From the NCBI GenBank assembly GCA_014905825.1, contig JACGCN010000016.1, positions 62,001-126,000 of the forward strand: 64,000 bases of DNA, in the 5' to 3' direction. The notes beneath the pieces were generated by a model that saw only the letters and a list, made by a program, of their open reading frames with translations, was not told the DNA's origin and ran no database searches. This document shows positions 34,549-45,611 of this stretch, piece by piece (the stretch's first letter is position 1; every line of letters begins with the position of its first letter). The DNA is from Lyophyllum atratum. Lineage: Eukaryota > Basidiomycota > Agaricomycetes > Agaricales > Lyophyllaceae. A program made the position numbers and the translations under genes.

Positions 34549-36468
34549 GCCACACCCAGAGTACGTCGTCAGAACAAAGCCTTGTATTCACTGCTGTAAG
34601 GCAATCGAGGGTTGGCTCCGAGATGTCATGATGAAGGAGTTTCTTATTCATTGGGGTTCGATCTCGATTGGCTGTCATGATGCGTAGAGTTCTTCCATGA
34701 TCTGAGGTATACGCGAATTTCACCTGCGTCATCATTATGGGGTGCAGTGAAGTTGGTCAATGCACTCCCTTCCCTGGTAGCGTGAACTACACCAGACCCG
34801 CTCGATAAGTGAGAGAATACATTAGTATAGTGCTGTTGAGGCCGGCATGCTTGTTCACACCATTATTGACAGGGTTTTACTCCTTGGACATGATGTCGAT
34901 ATCTCGCCAGACTTAAACGCCCAAGTGTTTATGTAGTATGAACGCTTGAACGCCTAGAATGGATAATTAGGTATATCTTCAACCTGTTCGTGCAGGTGTT
35001 GACGGTGAAAAAATACCATTAGATGCTTATCGCCACGAGCAGGACGCAAAAGCGCGTAGAATTGATAGCGGACAGGGTTATGGCACGCCACGTAAACCTC
35101 GTAGCAATTTACCAAGGGTTGAGATGTAGGTCGAACGAGCGTTACGAAGTGGGAAAACCTGAAGGCTGTAGTTTACATCCCTAGATCGATTGCTGTTGGT
35201 CACTCCCTTCGCGGTCCCGAGAGATTTTGTGAGTGACTGTATGACAGCGTTTTCGTTTTTCAGGGAGGCGGGCGCTGGTACACATGAGGCTGTATCAAGG
35301 AAAAAACCAAATGATTGTGGAGTTCTTGTCAGGATTCACTCTTAAGCGGCCACAGGGGTGATGGCAAGAGCAATACGTGCTACCACTGGTACTTTCGAAG
35401 GACCTGAGCGCTCGAGCTACTGTGGAAAGGGAGCTCGCGCATTGTACCTATAAATCACGACCCTGCCTGTGAACTGTTCGAGGTGGCTTGCCTCGTGTCT
35501 CCATGGCCAGTGACCTCATCAGCGCTTTCCATCAGATTCACTCGCCTCATTGTTTCGAATTTCCTCGGCCTTCTCCGCCTACTGGATCGTTTAAAAGTGT
35601 CATACAAGCTTTCTGTTCCTGTGATCGCGGACAGGGTTGGCCGCACTACTCTCCACATAATAGACATGAGCACCAACGACAAGTCGGCTGGGGCCACAAT
35701 TTCCTCTTGTCCTGGATTCGAAGGCGCCGGAAATGTCTAGTCAACCAACTAACACTGCGGGCATGGGCTTATATAGTCTCCGATTTTAGTTAGAATATAT
35801 TTTGATGATATTTAAAATAAGTACACCCATTAATCTGCAGGGAAAATATGGAATATATTTGCGATATCATCAGACACATGTCCAAGGTAGAATCGATGTC
35901 TTTATCAGGGATATATTTATGATATCATCAGCTAAAAGCCCTGGGCAAAATCGTGATCAAATTTCTAATTTGATCGCTATAAATCATGAGATGATATGTC
36001 GAACGCATTGTGATCACAAGATCGAGGAATCTATTTCTGATATCCGCGATTTTAAGGCATCGGATATATCATGATTGTATTCAAAATACAATCCCACGTG
36101 TTACGTTTCTACACTCCGCGGCTACTCCTCATGATCTAAGATCTGGAATTATGTTGAGAGGAACTCGCTTCGAGTATCGCAGAATGCCAAGGTGTTTTGA
36201 TAGAATTACATAGAGATATAGAGTTACTGTAGTTTTACATGTGCAAGATTTATAGAAGTAGCCACCGCATATCTGAGCGATCGGAAGTCGCTTCATGAAC
36301 GCCCGGCAAAAGTGAGATTCGGACGGAAGGACTAAGCGCAAAGTAAATAAATAACGTACCAGATAAATTTCACTAGTCTTTATTCGAAGGCTTAGCTATG
36401 AATATGATATTGTTGCAGTCCTTTACATGTCGAAAAGCGGTAGAGGTAGGAGGCATAGGTTTCGCTGT
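34549..36468. other. Intergenic; AT-rich low-complexity part at about 35790-36090
   Basis: No supported gene. From 35790 the sequence is AT-rich with loosely repeated words (gatatcatcag twice, gatatattt/gatatatca, atttgatc), perhaps a decayed transposon. Confidence 0.5.
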
Positions 36469-37471
36469 TCAATGGCAGGTTTCACTTAGAATCGGGTCGC
36501 CGCCAGTTTGCCATTGGAAGTGTAACGTACCGGAGCATTTGTCGATGTCGATCGTTGTCCCGATCCCACCATATGTATCGATTACCATTGCGTCGGGGCC
36601 CCTGTGGACTTGGGAGTAAACAGAATTAAGTATTGGAGTATATGCTGAAAGGAAGGAATAGAGATGGAGCGTACTGATTGACTCGTAGGATGCGTCGAAG
36701 GAGTCGCCATGGATGTCGGCCTGGAGGTAGACTATACCTTCAGGCCTCTCGATAAATAGCTCCAGCGTTTGGAGGCGGAGATCCGCAGCGTTTGTGTCTA
36801 GTCGAATGACTAGGTCAGCCGAGGATATGAACGAAAGAGTGACGTACCTGTGCACTGCGCCGTTATCGTGAGATTCAGATTTCCTGCCTGCGACTTGGGA
36901 GGCGGCTTGGTACGGGTGATTGGATGAAAAGGGGTACGGCGCTTTATTGCGAGGGTGATCGTGCGGAAGCGTGTTAAGGTGACGAAGAAAGAGGTGGGGG
37001 TAGGAGCCACTGTCGGATGGCACCCTTGGAATCGGTCGCCGTCAATTGAAAGAAATGACGTACTAGAGAAATCGGTGACACTGAGCGTCGTCCCGATCCC
37101 ACCATGCATATCGACTGTTAATCCATCCGCGCCTCGGTGAACTGCATATGGAAGTAAGTATATATGGTCATATGCAAAAGGAAAAGAAGGAAAATAGAAC
37201 GTACTGGCTGTTACGCACGCTGCTTCGACAGAGTCGCTGTAGATATCGACCTGGAGGTAAACAAGTGCTCCCCCATCCAGGTACATTTCCAGCGTCTGCA
37301 GGCGATATTTTGCGGGCGTGGGTTCTGTACCGGTACCTAGTCCAAAGACTAGATCTAGATCTGACTGAGATTAAGTGAAAGAAAGTGTTACATACCCGTG
37401 CGTGCCGTTACGACTAGTTTCAGGTTTTCAGCAGTAGACAGCAGGCGTTGAGGGGGTCGCTCGGTGGTCAT
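36469..37471 (-). CDS. Protein of two tandem ~110-residue repeats, unknown family
   Basis: Exons 37396-37471, 37205-37348, 36848-37141, 36675-36809 and 36469-36608 give 262 residues. Repeat 1 contains ENLKLVVTART, YRLQTLEMYLDGGALVYLQV, then HRGADGLTVDMHGGIGTTLS. Repeat 2 contains GNLNLTITAQCTG, LRLQTLELFIERPEGIVYLQ, then HRGPDAMVIDTYGGIGTTID. Introns interrupt both repeats at equivalent places and phases, so the gene arose by internal duplication of a multi-exon unit. Alternating hydrophobic strands suggest a beta-sandwich (C2-like or lectin-like), which is inference only. No signal peptide is visible. Confidence 0.7.
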
Positions 37472-38192
37472 TTTACGTGCAATGGTGGTGGCGGCAGTAG
37501 AGTGATAGCGGTTTGTGCTCTTTGACAGCGGCTGGTGGTTGGAAGAGCCTGTGGTTGGAAAAGCGTGATGCGCCTTCGGTTTATAAGAATTCGAACTTGA
37601 AGAAGTGGTGGGATGCGAGTGAAGTCGATATGCCCAAATGCGCAGACGGGTCGAAAGTATGGTCTAGTAACTCGGATACTGAGGGTGAACACACCTTAAT
37701 CGTTGCCTTGATTCGTTGTTTGGTGTATGACAACTCCTGGCGAGATAAACGAGGTCATTTGGCTTCAATATTAACCATAAAAACAACAACTAATTAACGA
37801 ATGAGTTCTGTGTAGCTCATAAAAGTACGAATTTCAACCACGGAACTCAAAAATTTGAAGTAGGTCTTGAGTGGTAAATTTATGAGATTTCTTGGAAGAG
37901 GGATCTCAGAAAAGAAAACGCGTCGCGGAGTCTATGGCTAGAGATAACCACATGCACAGCCTGCATCTAGAGTTGTGATCGGAGGATAACACCATAGGGC
38001 GCCGTTCCGTCGCAAAGCCCGCTCCTTTGGGCCTTTCTTTGGTACAGGTTACATTGAATATTGCTTCGTATCTTTTCTCATAATAACTAAATGTTGCCTT
38101 GACCTTTGATTGGAACATTGAGGTTACATCTGATAAAGAACCCACTACGTAAAGTTGGACTCGATAGGAGATGTGCGGGACTCGCCTCGCGT
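37472..38192. other. Intergenic, no gene seen
   Basis: Flanks the AROM fragment. A minus-strand frame at about 37906-38145 (SMFQSKVKATFSYYEKRYEA) may belong to the same decayed insertion but is not identified. Confidence 0.4.
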
Positions 38193-38401
38193 CTAGCTGG
38201 GTTCCTCGTACGCAGGGCGGGCCGTTTCTGCAAGTAGGTATTTCAAAACCTTAGTGAGGGATCGAGAGAGGTGGAAGACAGGACCGCGCTTGGCTGCGTA
38301 GTGTTTTAACAGCTGCCGTGCTTCGGGTGTCTCTACGATCCCGCCACCAAGGCTGATGACGTGGTTTGTTGCCTTCTCCTTCAGCAGCTCTTCCGCTTCG
38401 G
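38193..38401 (-). pseudogene. ARO1: Shikimate-kinase fragment of the pentafunctional AROM gene
   Basis: About 68 codons read EAEELLKEKATNH, then VISLGGGIVETPEARQLLKH, YAAKRGPVFHLSRSL and KYLLAETARPAYEEP before a TAG at 38193. This is the characteristic shikimate-kinase part of fungal AROM (GGGIVETPEAR and ETARPAY are diagnostic). Nothing of the other four enzyme domains, and no ATP-binding P-loop, is present nearby. It is therefore an isolated relic of a ~1600-residue protein, not a working enzyme. Confidence 0.85.
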
Positions 38402-39640
38402 CGCGTTAGACGTAGCCTGAAACATAAAATCAAATACCAGCGCACCTGTCACTCGCGAGTTCAGCAAATACTGAACATACCATGCTCCTTGTTTTTGTAT
38501 ATCCAGCTGTTGCCCTCGTCCGCTTCCATCATGAGTTATTCATTTCTAAATCGAGCGTTTACGAACACGTTCGAAGGCACCCGCCAAATTTCCACGTGCC
38601 GAGTCGACATTTGCCCCAGTCCTACACCTATAGTTCTCAATTCGCACGAATGTATGCCCATGGAGGAGTTGCCGGTGTCGCGGGTGAGTGCGGACACGAG
38701 GAAATCAAGCATGAGGGTCAGGAGGTCTTACAACGTACCGAAAAAAGCGATGGGTTATTTCTTCTGAGGCTATATACGCCGGAGGTATGCAAACCTATGC
38801 CTTATCGTCAGTTTACTGTCCCGCCGTCACAAGTGGCATAGTACGTATACTCACCTCGAGTTATATATTCATGTCATTGGTCATTGTTTTTGAATCTATG
38901 TGACTCGAAATTTATAGGCTTGCGGTGGACAGGACTGTGTTACATTTTAGTTTTGATTTCACTCGCTGTAGGTACGAGATCTTTCATTGGCCTTCGAACC
39001 GTTGATCAGGAGCTTTTGTTTCATAACTGCTACAAAAGTTTACATATGAGTGGGGCAGTATATATAGGTGTCGTTGAGGAAGCCTCGCGAACAGTGATCG
39101 TGGTTCAAGTCTACGAGCGAAAGGCTTATTTGGTCATGTGGGGCCATCCGTGGGTGTGCCAGAGTTTAGGGCTAGCTGTCTGCATCTCGACTTGGCAACA
39201 TGTCCATGGGTGCTGATGCATGATGCTGTGTATCATTAATTCCTAACCTGATACGTCCTACATAGTCTATTGGTTGCAATCAATCTTAGCATCCCATATG
39301 ATTGATCAGATCTCAGAGCACAATGCTACAGGTTCAATTCTCCTTCATGGATCAAGTTTTTTCTTGTTCGTTAATCTCGGCAATATCGGCCAAGACGACA
39401 CACCCTAAAGTGCCCTGAAGGCCAAAATGTTCCATGTCACATGATTCCAGTTTTACCTGCGCATTCTCCAACCGTCATAATCCCTTAGGCTCGTCGTCGG
39501 TGTTCCATATTGAAGTAGTCTAGGCACTGTACGCGTACATCTATGAGCAGTGTTAATGATAGCCTCGACCACGCCGACGCAGTAATGTTTTCCCTAAGCT
39601 AAAAATAAGAAACACGCGAACTAATACCAACCATGAGTAG
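38402..39640. other. Intergenic, no gene seen
   Basis: Short open frames only, no motif. Includes the upstream region of the Spt5-like gene. Confidence 0.45.
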
Positions 39641-42471
39641 ATGGCGGTGGTACCCTACACGTCTGAACAGAAGGGCAAGAAGCGCGCAAGAGTCGTGGTA
39701 CGCAGCTGGTGATTTTCAACGGAAGATGCTGATGCGCTATAAATTCTAGGAGCAGGACGTGAGACGATTTTTGAGTATCGAGGCAGAGGTCGACAGTGAC
39801 GGGGATGAGGAGGACGAGGAAGACGGCGGGGAACTAGGTATGTTCAACCATGATCTCTGAACACTGCTTAGTTCACTCAACACTTTTGTCCAGATGATTT
39901 CTTCGAAGATGGCGAACCGGTTGCTGTCGATAGAGACGTTTCGCACCATCTGCTTCTTATAGAGCATACTCGTACGCAGGCGGAAGGAGACTGGGATTCT
40001 CTATTGGCTCGCGCCCGTGAACGCGGACAACAAAAGTTCCAGGACATATCGCCTCACGTCGACAGCCAACTTCCATTCGTCGGAGAGGTACGGCTGTGGA
40101 GGGTAGCTGTGAAGGTACGTCGCTTTCGATAATCTGGACGCTTGCTGATCCACCCAATTGTTAGCCAGGCTGTGAGGAAACAACAACTTTTGTCCTGATG
40201 GAGAAGATCATACGAGGCGGCCCTCCATGGACTATTGCATCCATCGTAGGCAGAGTCTCCAGACCCGGTTGGATCGTGATTGAAGCCGCCAATCCTAGCG
40301 ACATTCAGGTGGTTTGTCGGGGGGTAATGAATGTTTTTTCGGAACAGATTCAAGTCGTTGAACCGGAAGACGGCCCTGCCTGTCTCAAAGAACGGATTTC
40401 CTTCACTCCACAGGCGCATTCTTGGGTCCGGTTGAAAAGGTATCCATACAGAGGCGATCTGGCCTATGTGAGAGCGATTGCAGGCTCCAAAATCTCCGTT
40501 CTGGTAGTGCCTCGTCTCGATCTTGAACGCCATAGGTCGAAACCACCTGCTAAACGTCAACGAGCCAGGCCTAGCCGCCCTGATCAAGGCCTTCTGGACG
40601 TCGAGAAAGCCCGAGCGATCTGTGGAGAAAAGGCTGTAACAGTGCGTAATCAAGTAATCATATTCAAGCGTAAAATCTATCAGGACGGATATCTATGTCT
40701 CGAGACAGACGTATTCTATCCCGAGGAAGCCATTCCGACGCCCGAGGAGCTCGTTCTTTTCGATCATTCGAGCATTCCCAAGGATTTTCTCCGGCGAACT
40801 TTGGAACTCATGGGTTCGCGACGACTCTGCATTGGGGATCCAGTGAAGGTCGTTGAAGGTGAAGCCCAGGGCGCTGTTGGGACTGTCACAAGCATCATAG
40901 GCGAAGCAGCCGTCATTCGCCTTTCACTAGATGACCTGGAGCTTGCGCTACCTACTACGGTGCTACGCAAATATATGAGGGTTGGAGATACAGTCGTCGT
41001 TGTCGTCGGGCCGCTGACGGGGGTTACGGGGCTGGTAACATCTATCACGGGAGAAATACTCGTACTCTACAATCACAAGACGGCAGAGGAGGTAAGTCCT
41101 TTCCGTCGGCTTAGGAAAGCAGTGTCTCATACCAGTTTAGGTGGAAATCTCAGCTCATTGTGTCAACTTCTGGTGTGACCCAGTTGATATGTTTCGTCCG
41201 TCTCAGATCGACCAGGCGCTAGCTCACGCCAACCGCTATGGGTTCGAGCATGGATTGACACCAAGAGTCACCAATACACTGCTCATTGGCAACGATCGTG
41301 ACGGGGTTGAGAAGGTTCGCCAGTACAACCGCGATCTCATTGGGCTGCCTGTTACAGTCATTGGGGCCCATAGATTGAAGGACTGCGTGGGGACCGTCAA
41401 GTCCTCTCTGGAGAAGGATCACGTCATGATCGAATTTCAGCCCACAATGCCCCCAGAGCGCATCCACGTTGACCACATCGCTTTCCGGTATGTTGGTGTT
41501 TATTATTTATTGACTGCGTTGACCTTGCCTTAGAGACGATCCTCACATGAAGGCCCTGGGATGGTCGCGGGATCCTAATCACGGCTTTATTGGGCGACGT
41601 GTACGAGTTATAAAACACATCTTGAAGGACTATGAGGGTATCATCAAGTCTACTCAGGAGGACAATTACGTCATCGTCGAAATTCAAGCCACCATGCGAC
41701 GAGAAAGGATCCACATAAACAACCTTGCTTCCTGGTATGTTTGGATATCTCGTTCTTGATCTTCGTTAAACTTTTCTTTAGGGATGACGCTGAAATGAAG
41801 CCCTTGGTTGAGACTTTGACGATGGAACCTCAGGCCAGTGACCTGTCTAAAACGAGTGCGACTGCCTCAACTCCTCGTTTCCCGCGCAGGGCCGACATCC
41901 CAGAGTCAACGCTTCCTCTGATACCATCAACACCTCTCCCACCTGTGTCAAGTGTAATGACGAGCCCAGCTTGGGACCCATCTTCTCGGACCCCGAATCC
42001 AGAATTTGCCTTTGGTTAGTTCGTTCTATCAAGTATGCATATCAATCCTGATACATATATAACATCTGTCATATAGCGCATAACTCTTGGGTAGAATCTC
42101 CTTATCTGGTCGGTAAGAAGATTAAACTTCAAATCAAGGACACCAGACCCGTCCTGCAGGACCCTGGCTGGAGATACGGAGACTACGAAAATCGCTTCGG
42201 ACTGTGGCACGGAACAGAGGGATCTAACATCAAGGTCATGGTGGGATTGCACAATATTCTTCTCGTGCCAGACAAACACGTACGAACCGTTCGGCCGAGT
42301 GTGAAAGGCCAAGCTGTCATTGTTATCTACGGACTATGTGAAGGCGAGATATATCACGTTGTAACCCTTGGGGACCCCGATTGCGTTGTAGGTTCCCGGC
42401 GCAACGGAAAAATGGACCCCAAGAGTAGGGTTGCTCTTCCTATCCGTAATCTAGCGGTCGTGGCAACCTGA
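39641..42471 (+). CDS. Spt5-like protein with NGN and KOW domains
   Basis: Eight exons: 39641-39697, 39750-39837, 39894-40114, 40165-41091, 41141-41487, 41534-41734, 41782-42014 and 42077-42471; 822 residues. A short acidic stretch (DSDGDEEDEEDGGELDD, about residue 35-50) precedes an NGN-like domain (WRVAVKPGCEETTTFVLMEK, residues ~115-200). KOW-type motifs follow at about 346 (GDPVKVVEGEAQGAVGTVTS), 395 (VGDTVVVVVGPLTGVTGLVT), 500 (GLPVTVIGAHRLKDCVGTVK), 569 (GRRVRVIKHILKDYEGIIKS) and ~703. Spt5 pairs with Spt4 on RNA polymerase II. This protein is shorter than canonical Spt5 (about 1000+ residues), and its Ser/Thr/Pro linker (about 640-690) lacks the regular C-terminal repeats, so it is likely one of the divergent Spt5-like paralogues of Agaricomycetes. 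Confidence 0.88.
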
Positions 42472-43116
42472 CTGCTCTATATATAATGTTGTTGATCCGC
42501 ATGTGTGCGTCAGGTCTTGCCTACATGTACGCTATGATTTTCTTGTACCGCGATATATGACATGCATTCTTCTATCTTGATCAATTGATAATCAGACGTA
42601 TCATGCCATCCAACCCCCGCCCATCATGAGCATCCTTTGCACACTTACTCATAATTAATTCCCACTGCAGGAGAACAAAAGCATCCACATATGGCAGCCA
42701 TCAATGGTAGTTTGTGCGTAGTGGTCAGACTAATCGAGAATTCCTGCGAAGGGGAAGGCGGCATTTTAGTCAATAGCCAAAGAGCAGGATGTCAAGTACC
42801 AGTACGTCCCCCTCCTTTAAATCACCGTCACATGACGATGACCGTTTTACCGTCTCTGCCTTCGCGACCTAGGATTCGAACGATCCCGAGCGTATACGTA
42901 GTGCTTGATCGTCTACATTCAACCAATTGCAAGTGAAACAAATCAACAGATCGCAAATTTTCACTCATAACAAAGGGACCAACTGTGAAAGAATATGTCG
43001 CGTCCGGCCACGTTTTTCTTTCAGAAATTTACTCCTCACCTGCGTATAAAAGTCCGGATCCTGTAATTCTTTCGCCAGAGAAATCAGCTTCGCAACCCCA
43101 TCATCATCGTGATCTC
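42472..43116. other. Intergenic with a diverged duplicate segment
   Basis: A segment at about 42725-42850 (ggcattttagtcaatag, then gtcccc-ctcctt, then ccgtcacatg) resembles 43600-43720 downstream of the next gene. A small frame at 42691 (MAAINGSLCVVVRLIENSC) may be a remnant exon. Confidence 0.4.
43045..43051 (+). promoter_or_regulatory. TATA box of the small secreted protein gene
   Basis: tataaaa 66 bp upstream of the downstream part of the ATG codon region (ATG at 43117), with no other TATA-like word nearby. It supports that start over the in-frame codon farther upstream. Confidence 0.6.
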
Positions 43117-43517
43117 ATGCAACTCCACATGCACACCCTTCTACCAGCGCTGATTTGGCTGGTTATCTACCCCGCCCTCACCAGGTCATACGACCTTCGA
43201 ATTCACAACCTCACCTCCGAATTCGAAGCAAAAGCTCTCGTACAAGAAATCGATAATATGATTGAAACCGTCGAAACTCCTGTTGGAATCTACAAGGGAT
43301 TCCAGCGCCAGTTAGAAAGGATGTAGGATGTTGATACATACGTTGGTAGGTGTATCCATTGCCTGCCGGAAACCGTTACTCAGTTGAACATTTTTCCAGC
43401 CCTCTCGCCGTGGATGCGGATTCACTTCATGAAGACCAGGTGTTCAATGGAGATGGTATCTCACTTACAGATGGAAGCTCAGATATCACGCTGTTTGTTA
43501 CACGCACCCTAGATTGA
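43117..43517 (+). CDS. Small secreted protein of unknown function
   Basis: Exons 43117-43322 and 43400-43517 give 107 residues. Signal peptide MQLHMHTLLPALIWLVIYPA; then YDLRIHNLTSEFEAKALVQE, an acidic amphipathic helix, and a second-exon segment IPLAVDADSLHEDQVFNGDG...DITLFVTRTLD. No cysteines occur in the mature part. The intron is gtagga...ttccag, with the frame open on both sides. Size and signal peptide suggest an extracellular protein; no family is recognised. Confidence 0.6.
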
Positions 43518-43875
43518 CCATGAATGCTACGTTTGTCTGATCATTAGCGTACATGTTCATGTACAAATCGAAACCATTCCCAAAGCACTTCAATGAGACC
43601 AGTTAATCGAATGGGAGTTCCAACGAATCCGGGGGAGATCTCAGGATGGCATTTTAGTCATTGTCACTATTGAAAGAGAATCAAGTATGTCCCTCCTTCA
43701 AAGGGCCGTCACATGGAAATAATTATCTAACAGTCTCTGTAGATCTATCCCGAAGCTGCTCCTCCAAAGGGACGCGGATTATAAAACACAGGTTTAATCT
43801 TTAAACTGCTTATGAAATCGTCTTTCTGCTAATCAAGGGAGGGGGTACATTAGTGTTTGTGGAGTGCAAACGTGT
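43518..43875. other. Short spacer with a diverged duplicate segment
   Basis: Carries the second copy (about 43600-43745) of the segment seen at 42725-42850; otherwise featureless. Confidence 0.4.
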
Positions 43876-44594
43876 TTATAACAAACCGCCTGCCGCACAT
43901 GCATTCTTTTTTCGTGAACACGTTTCAACGCCTCGATTTGAAGCTGAGTTCACGGCTGTGAGCTGCTTCAAGTACAGGGGAATGAGAATGGACATACAGA
44001 CCTTGTGCTCCTTCTTCTGGTCAGCAACCTGATTCTCGAGGTGTTTGATTTCGTTCGTCAACTTGATAATGTCCATATTCTGTACGTCCAATTGATTCTC
44101 CCTGTCGGGTTCACGCCTTGTAATTAGGAGACGGTAGTAAGCGGACCGTGGTCGTCGCGAATGACATTATAATTAATGATTGCTCACTCCATTCTGGAAG
44201 CTATAATGCCATCGTCAGGATCCTGTACTGCAGTGGCCATGGCCTGGACAAGGCGGTACTTACCTTTGAATCGGCCATGCGCTTCCTCGATGACGCGCAA
44301 TCTAGCGTCTCCTGGTCCATCGCAACGGAAGACAACGGGGGACATCGAATCGACGAGTGTTAAGCAACAGAGGGAGCAGATGACGTGTCCTTCAATAAGA
44401 ATAAGGATCGGCTCGATCTGGTGAGAGGTAATCTCGGCAAAGCAGTCAGCTAGCTCACGATGCTCGGGACCGCAGAACACCCCCCCGATTTCTCTGCCCG
44501 CCTTATCTGCTGGTGGTACACCGAAATCTGACACCCAACAAACGTTCAAGCAGACACTGCACACAGGCGACATGATTGAGGAAACGTCGGACAT
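43876..44594 (-). CDS. RING-like / coiled-coil protein
   Basis: Minus-strand gene divergent from the one at 44772. A Cys pair (MSPVCSVCLNVCW) lies before a likely intron at 44433-44534. EGHVICSLCCLTLVDSMSPV follows, then GDARLRVIEEAHGRFK. A donor gtgagc just after ASRM joins in frame to REPDRENQLDVQN and a coiled coil (LTNEIKHLENQVADQKKEHK). The last exon ends at the TAA at 43876. Cys/His spacing resembles a degenerate RING finger with the third Cys replaced (EGH for CGH). The start may be 44594 or 44573, and the last acceptor is uncertain. Function would be ubiquitin ligase or protein binding only if zinc is actually held. Confidence 0.55.
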
Positions 44595-44771
44595 AGATTT
44601 TGAATTCAAAGGGAAATTTAAATCTCCATGTCGTGATTCTGATCATGAGGACATAATCGATATCGGTGAAATCTCGCTATATATAAGTTGAGCTAATCTG
44701 CGATGCTCGTTTCTTCGATAATCCTAACGACAAAGAGCATTTCGAACCCCCCATTGTCGACACTGTACAAA

Positions 44772-45405
44772 ATGACACGTTGTTCGCTCTGTACGCACGA
44801 TGCGAAGGTCAATTTTAGGGCCCCAAGCACGAGTGGTAAGTAGCATATGAGTTGACTAAGATCTTCTCTGACGGACTCTCCCCTTCGTACAGGTACATAC
44901 CACGCATTTTGTGCCAGCTGCTCTAATAAGCTGTTCGACAGCTCCCTTATCTCACCGTGTTTACTGAGCTGCAGGCGGGGTGAGCGTCGGATCTATCACC
45001 TAAATCCACAGATTAGTTGTGGCATCCGGTGAGAGCTGGAAGTATAACCCGTGAATTCCTATACTGACTTATAAGTTCTTATGAACACAGAATGAGTGTA
45101 GAAGACGAAGGTCATCCCAGCGGACTGATACCCGCAGCCGTCCAAAAGATGAAAGAGCATGTTCAGCATCTCAAAACTCAGTTGGAAGAACAGGAAAGAC
45201 AGCATCAAGTACGTTCCCATAGCCAGTGCCATGATCCCATTACCATCTTGAGCGAAGAATATCGTGCCTAGGTTGAAGTCCTTGACCTTCTGAACCGCTA
45301 TGCGCGGGAAAGCCAAGACTGGTACAAGGTTGTAATTCACCATATCCTCTTTCTTTTGCGGCACTCATCAAACATCTCCAGGAGACGGGACCCACCGCTG
45401 ACTAA
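44772..45405 (+). CDS. RING-like / coiled-coil protein
   Basis: Exons 44772-44835, 44893-45028, 45091-45208, 45272-45328 and 45382-45405 give 132 residues. The N-terminal Cys/His module (MTRCSLC, then YHAFCASCSNKLFDSSLISP, CLLSC) has CX2C...HX2CX2C...CX3C spacing, like a RING-type zinc finger. A coiled coil follows (AAVQKMKEHVQHLKTQLEEQ and ERQHQ-VEVLDLLNRYARES). All introns have good consensus and phases agree. It shares the zinc-finger plus coiled-coil plan, and a head-to-head arrangement about 180 bp apart, with the minus-strand gene at 43876-44594. Confidence 0.7.
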
Positions 45406-45611
45406 GGGCCGAGAGGAAGGACGAGCAACTGCCTCTGGGGTATTCTAAGAATCCAGTCATTTACAAGTCCTCGAGTAAATGAATATATTTCAGAAGGGAA
45501 CGTTTGACTTTACATGTACAAGTAATCGGTCTGCCGAGTATACAATCACCGGAGCTGTACTAGTGAATCTGAACGACCGACTACAAACCACGACGCTCTT
45601 CGCGTCATATC

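Noticed and set aside
37906..38145. Extension of the AROM fragment downstream of its stop
   Set aside because: The frame does not show recognisable AROM motifs; only the 38193-38401 part is diagnostic.
40764..41048. Minus-strand frame inside the Spt5-like gene
   Set aside because: Antisense shadow of the KOW-coding exon; Ser/Thr/Pro composition is the usual complement of Gly/Val/Asp codons.
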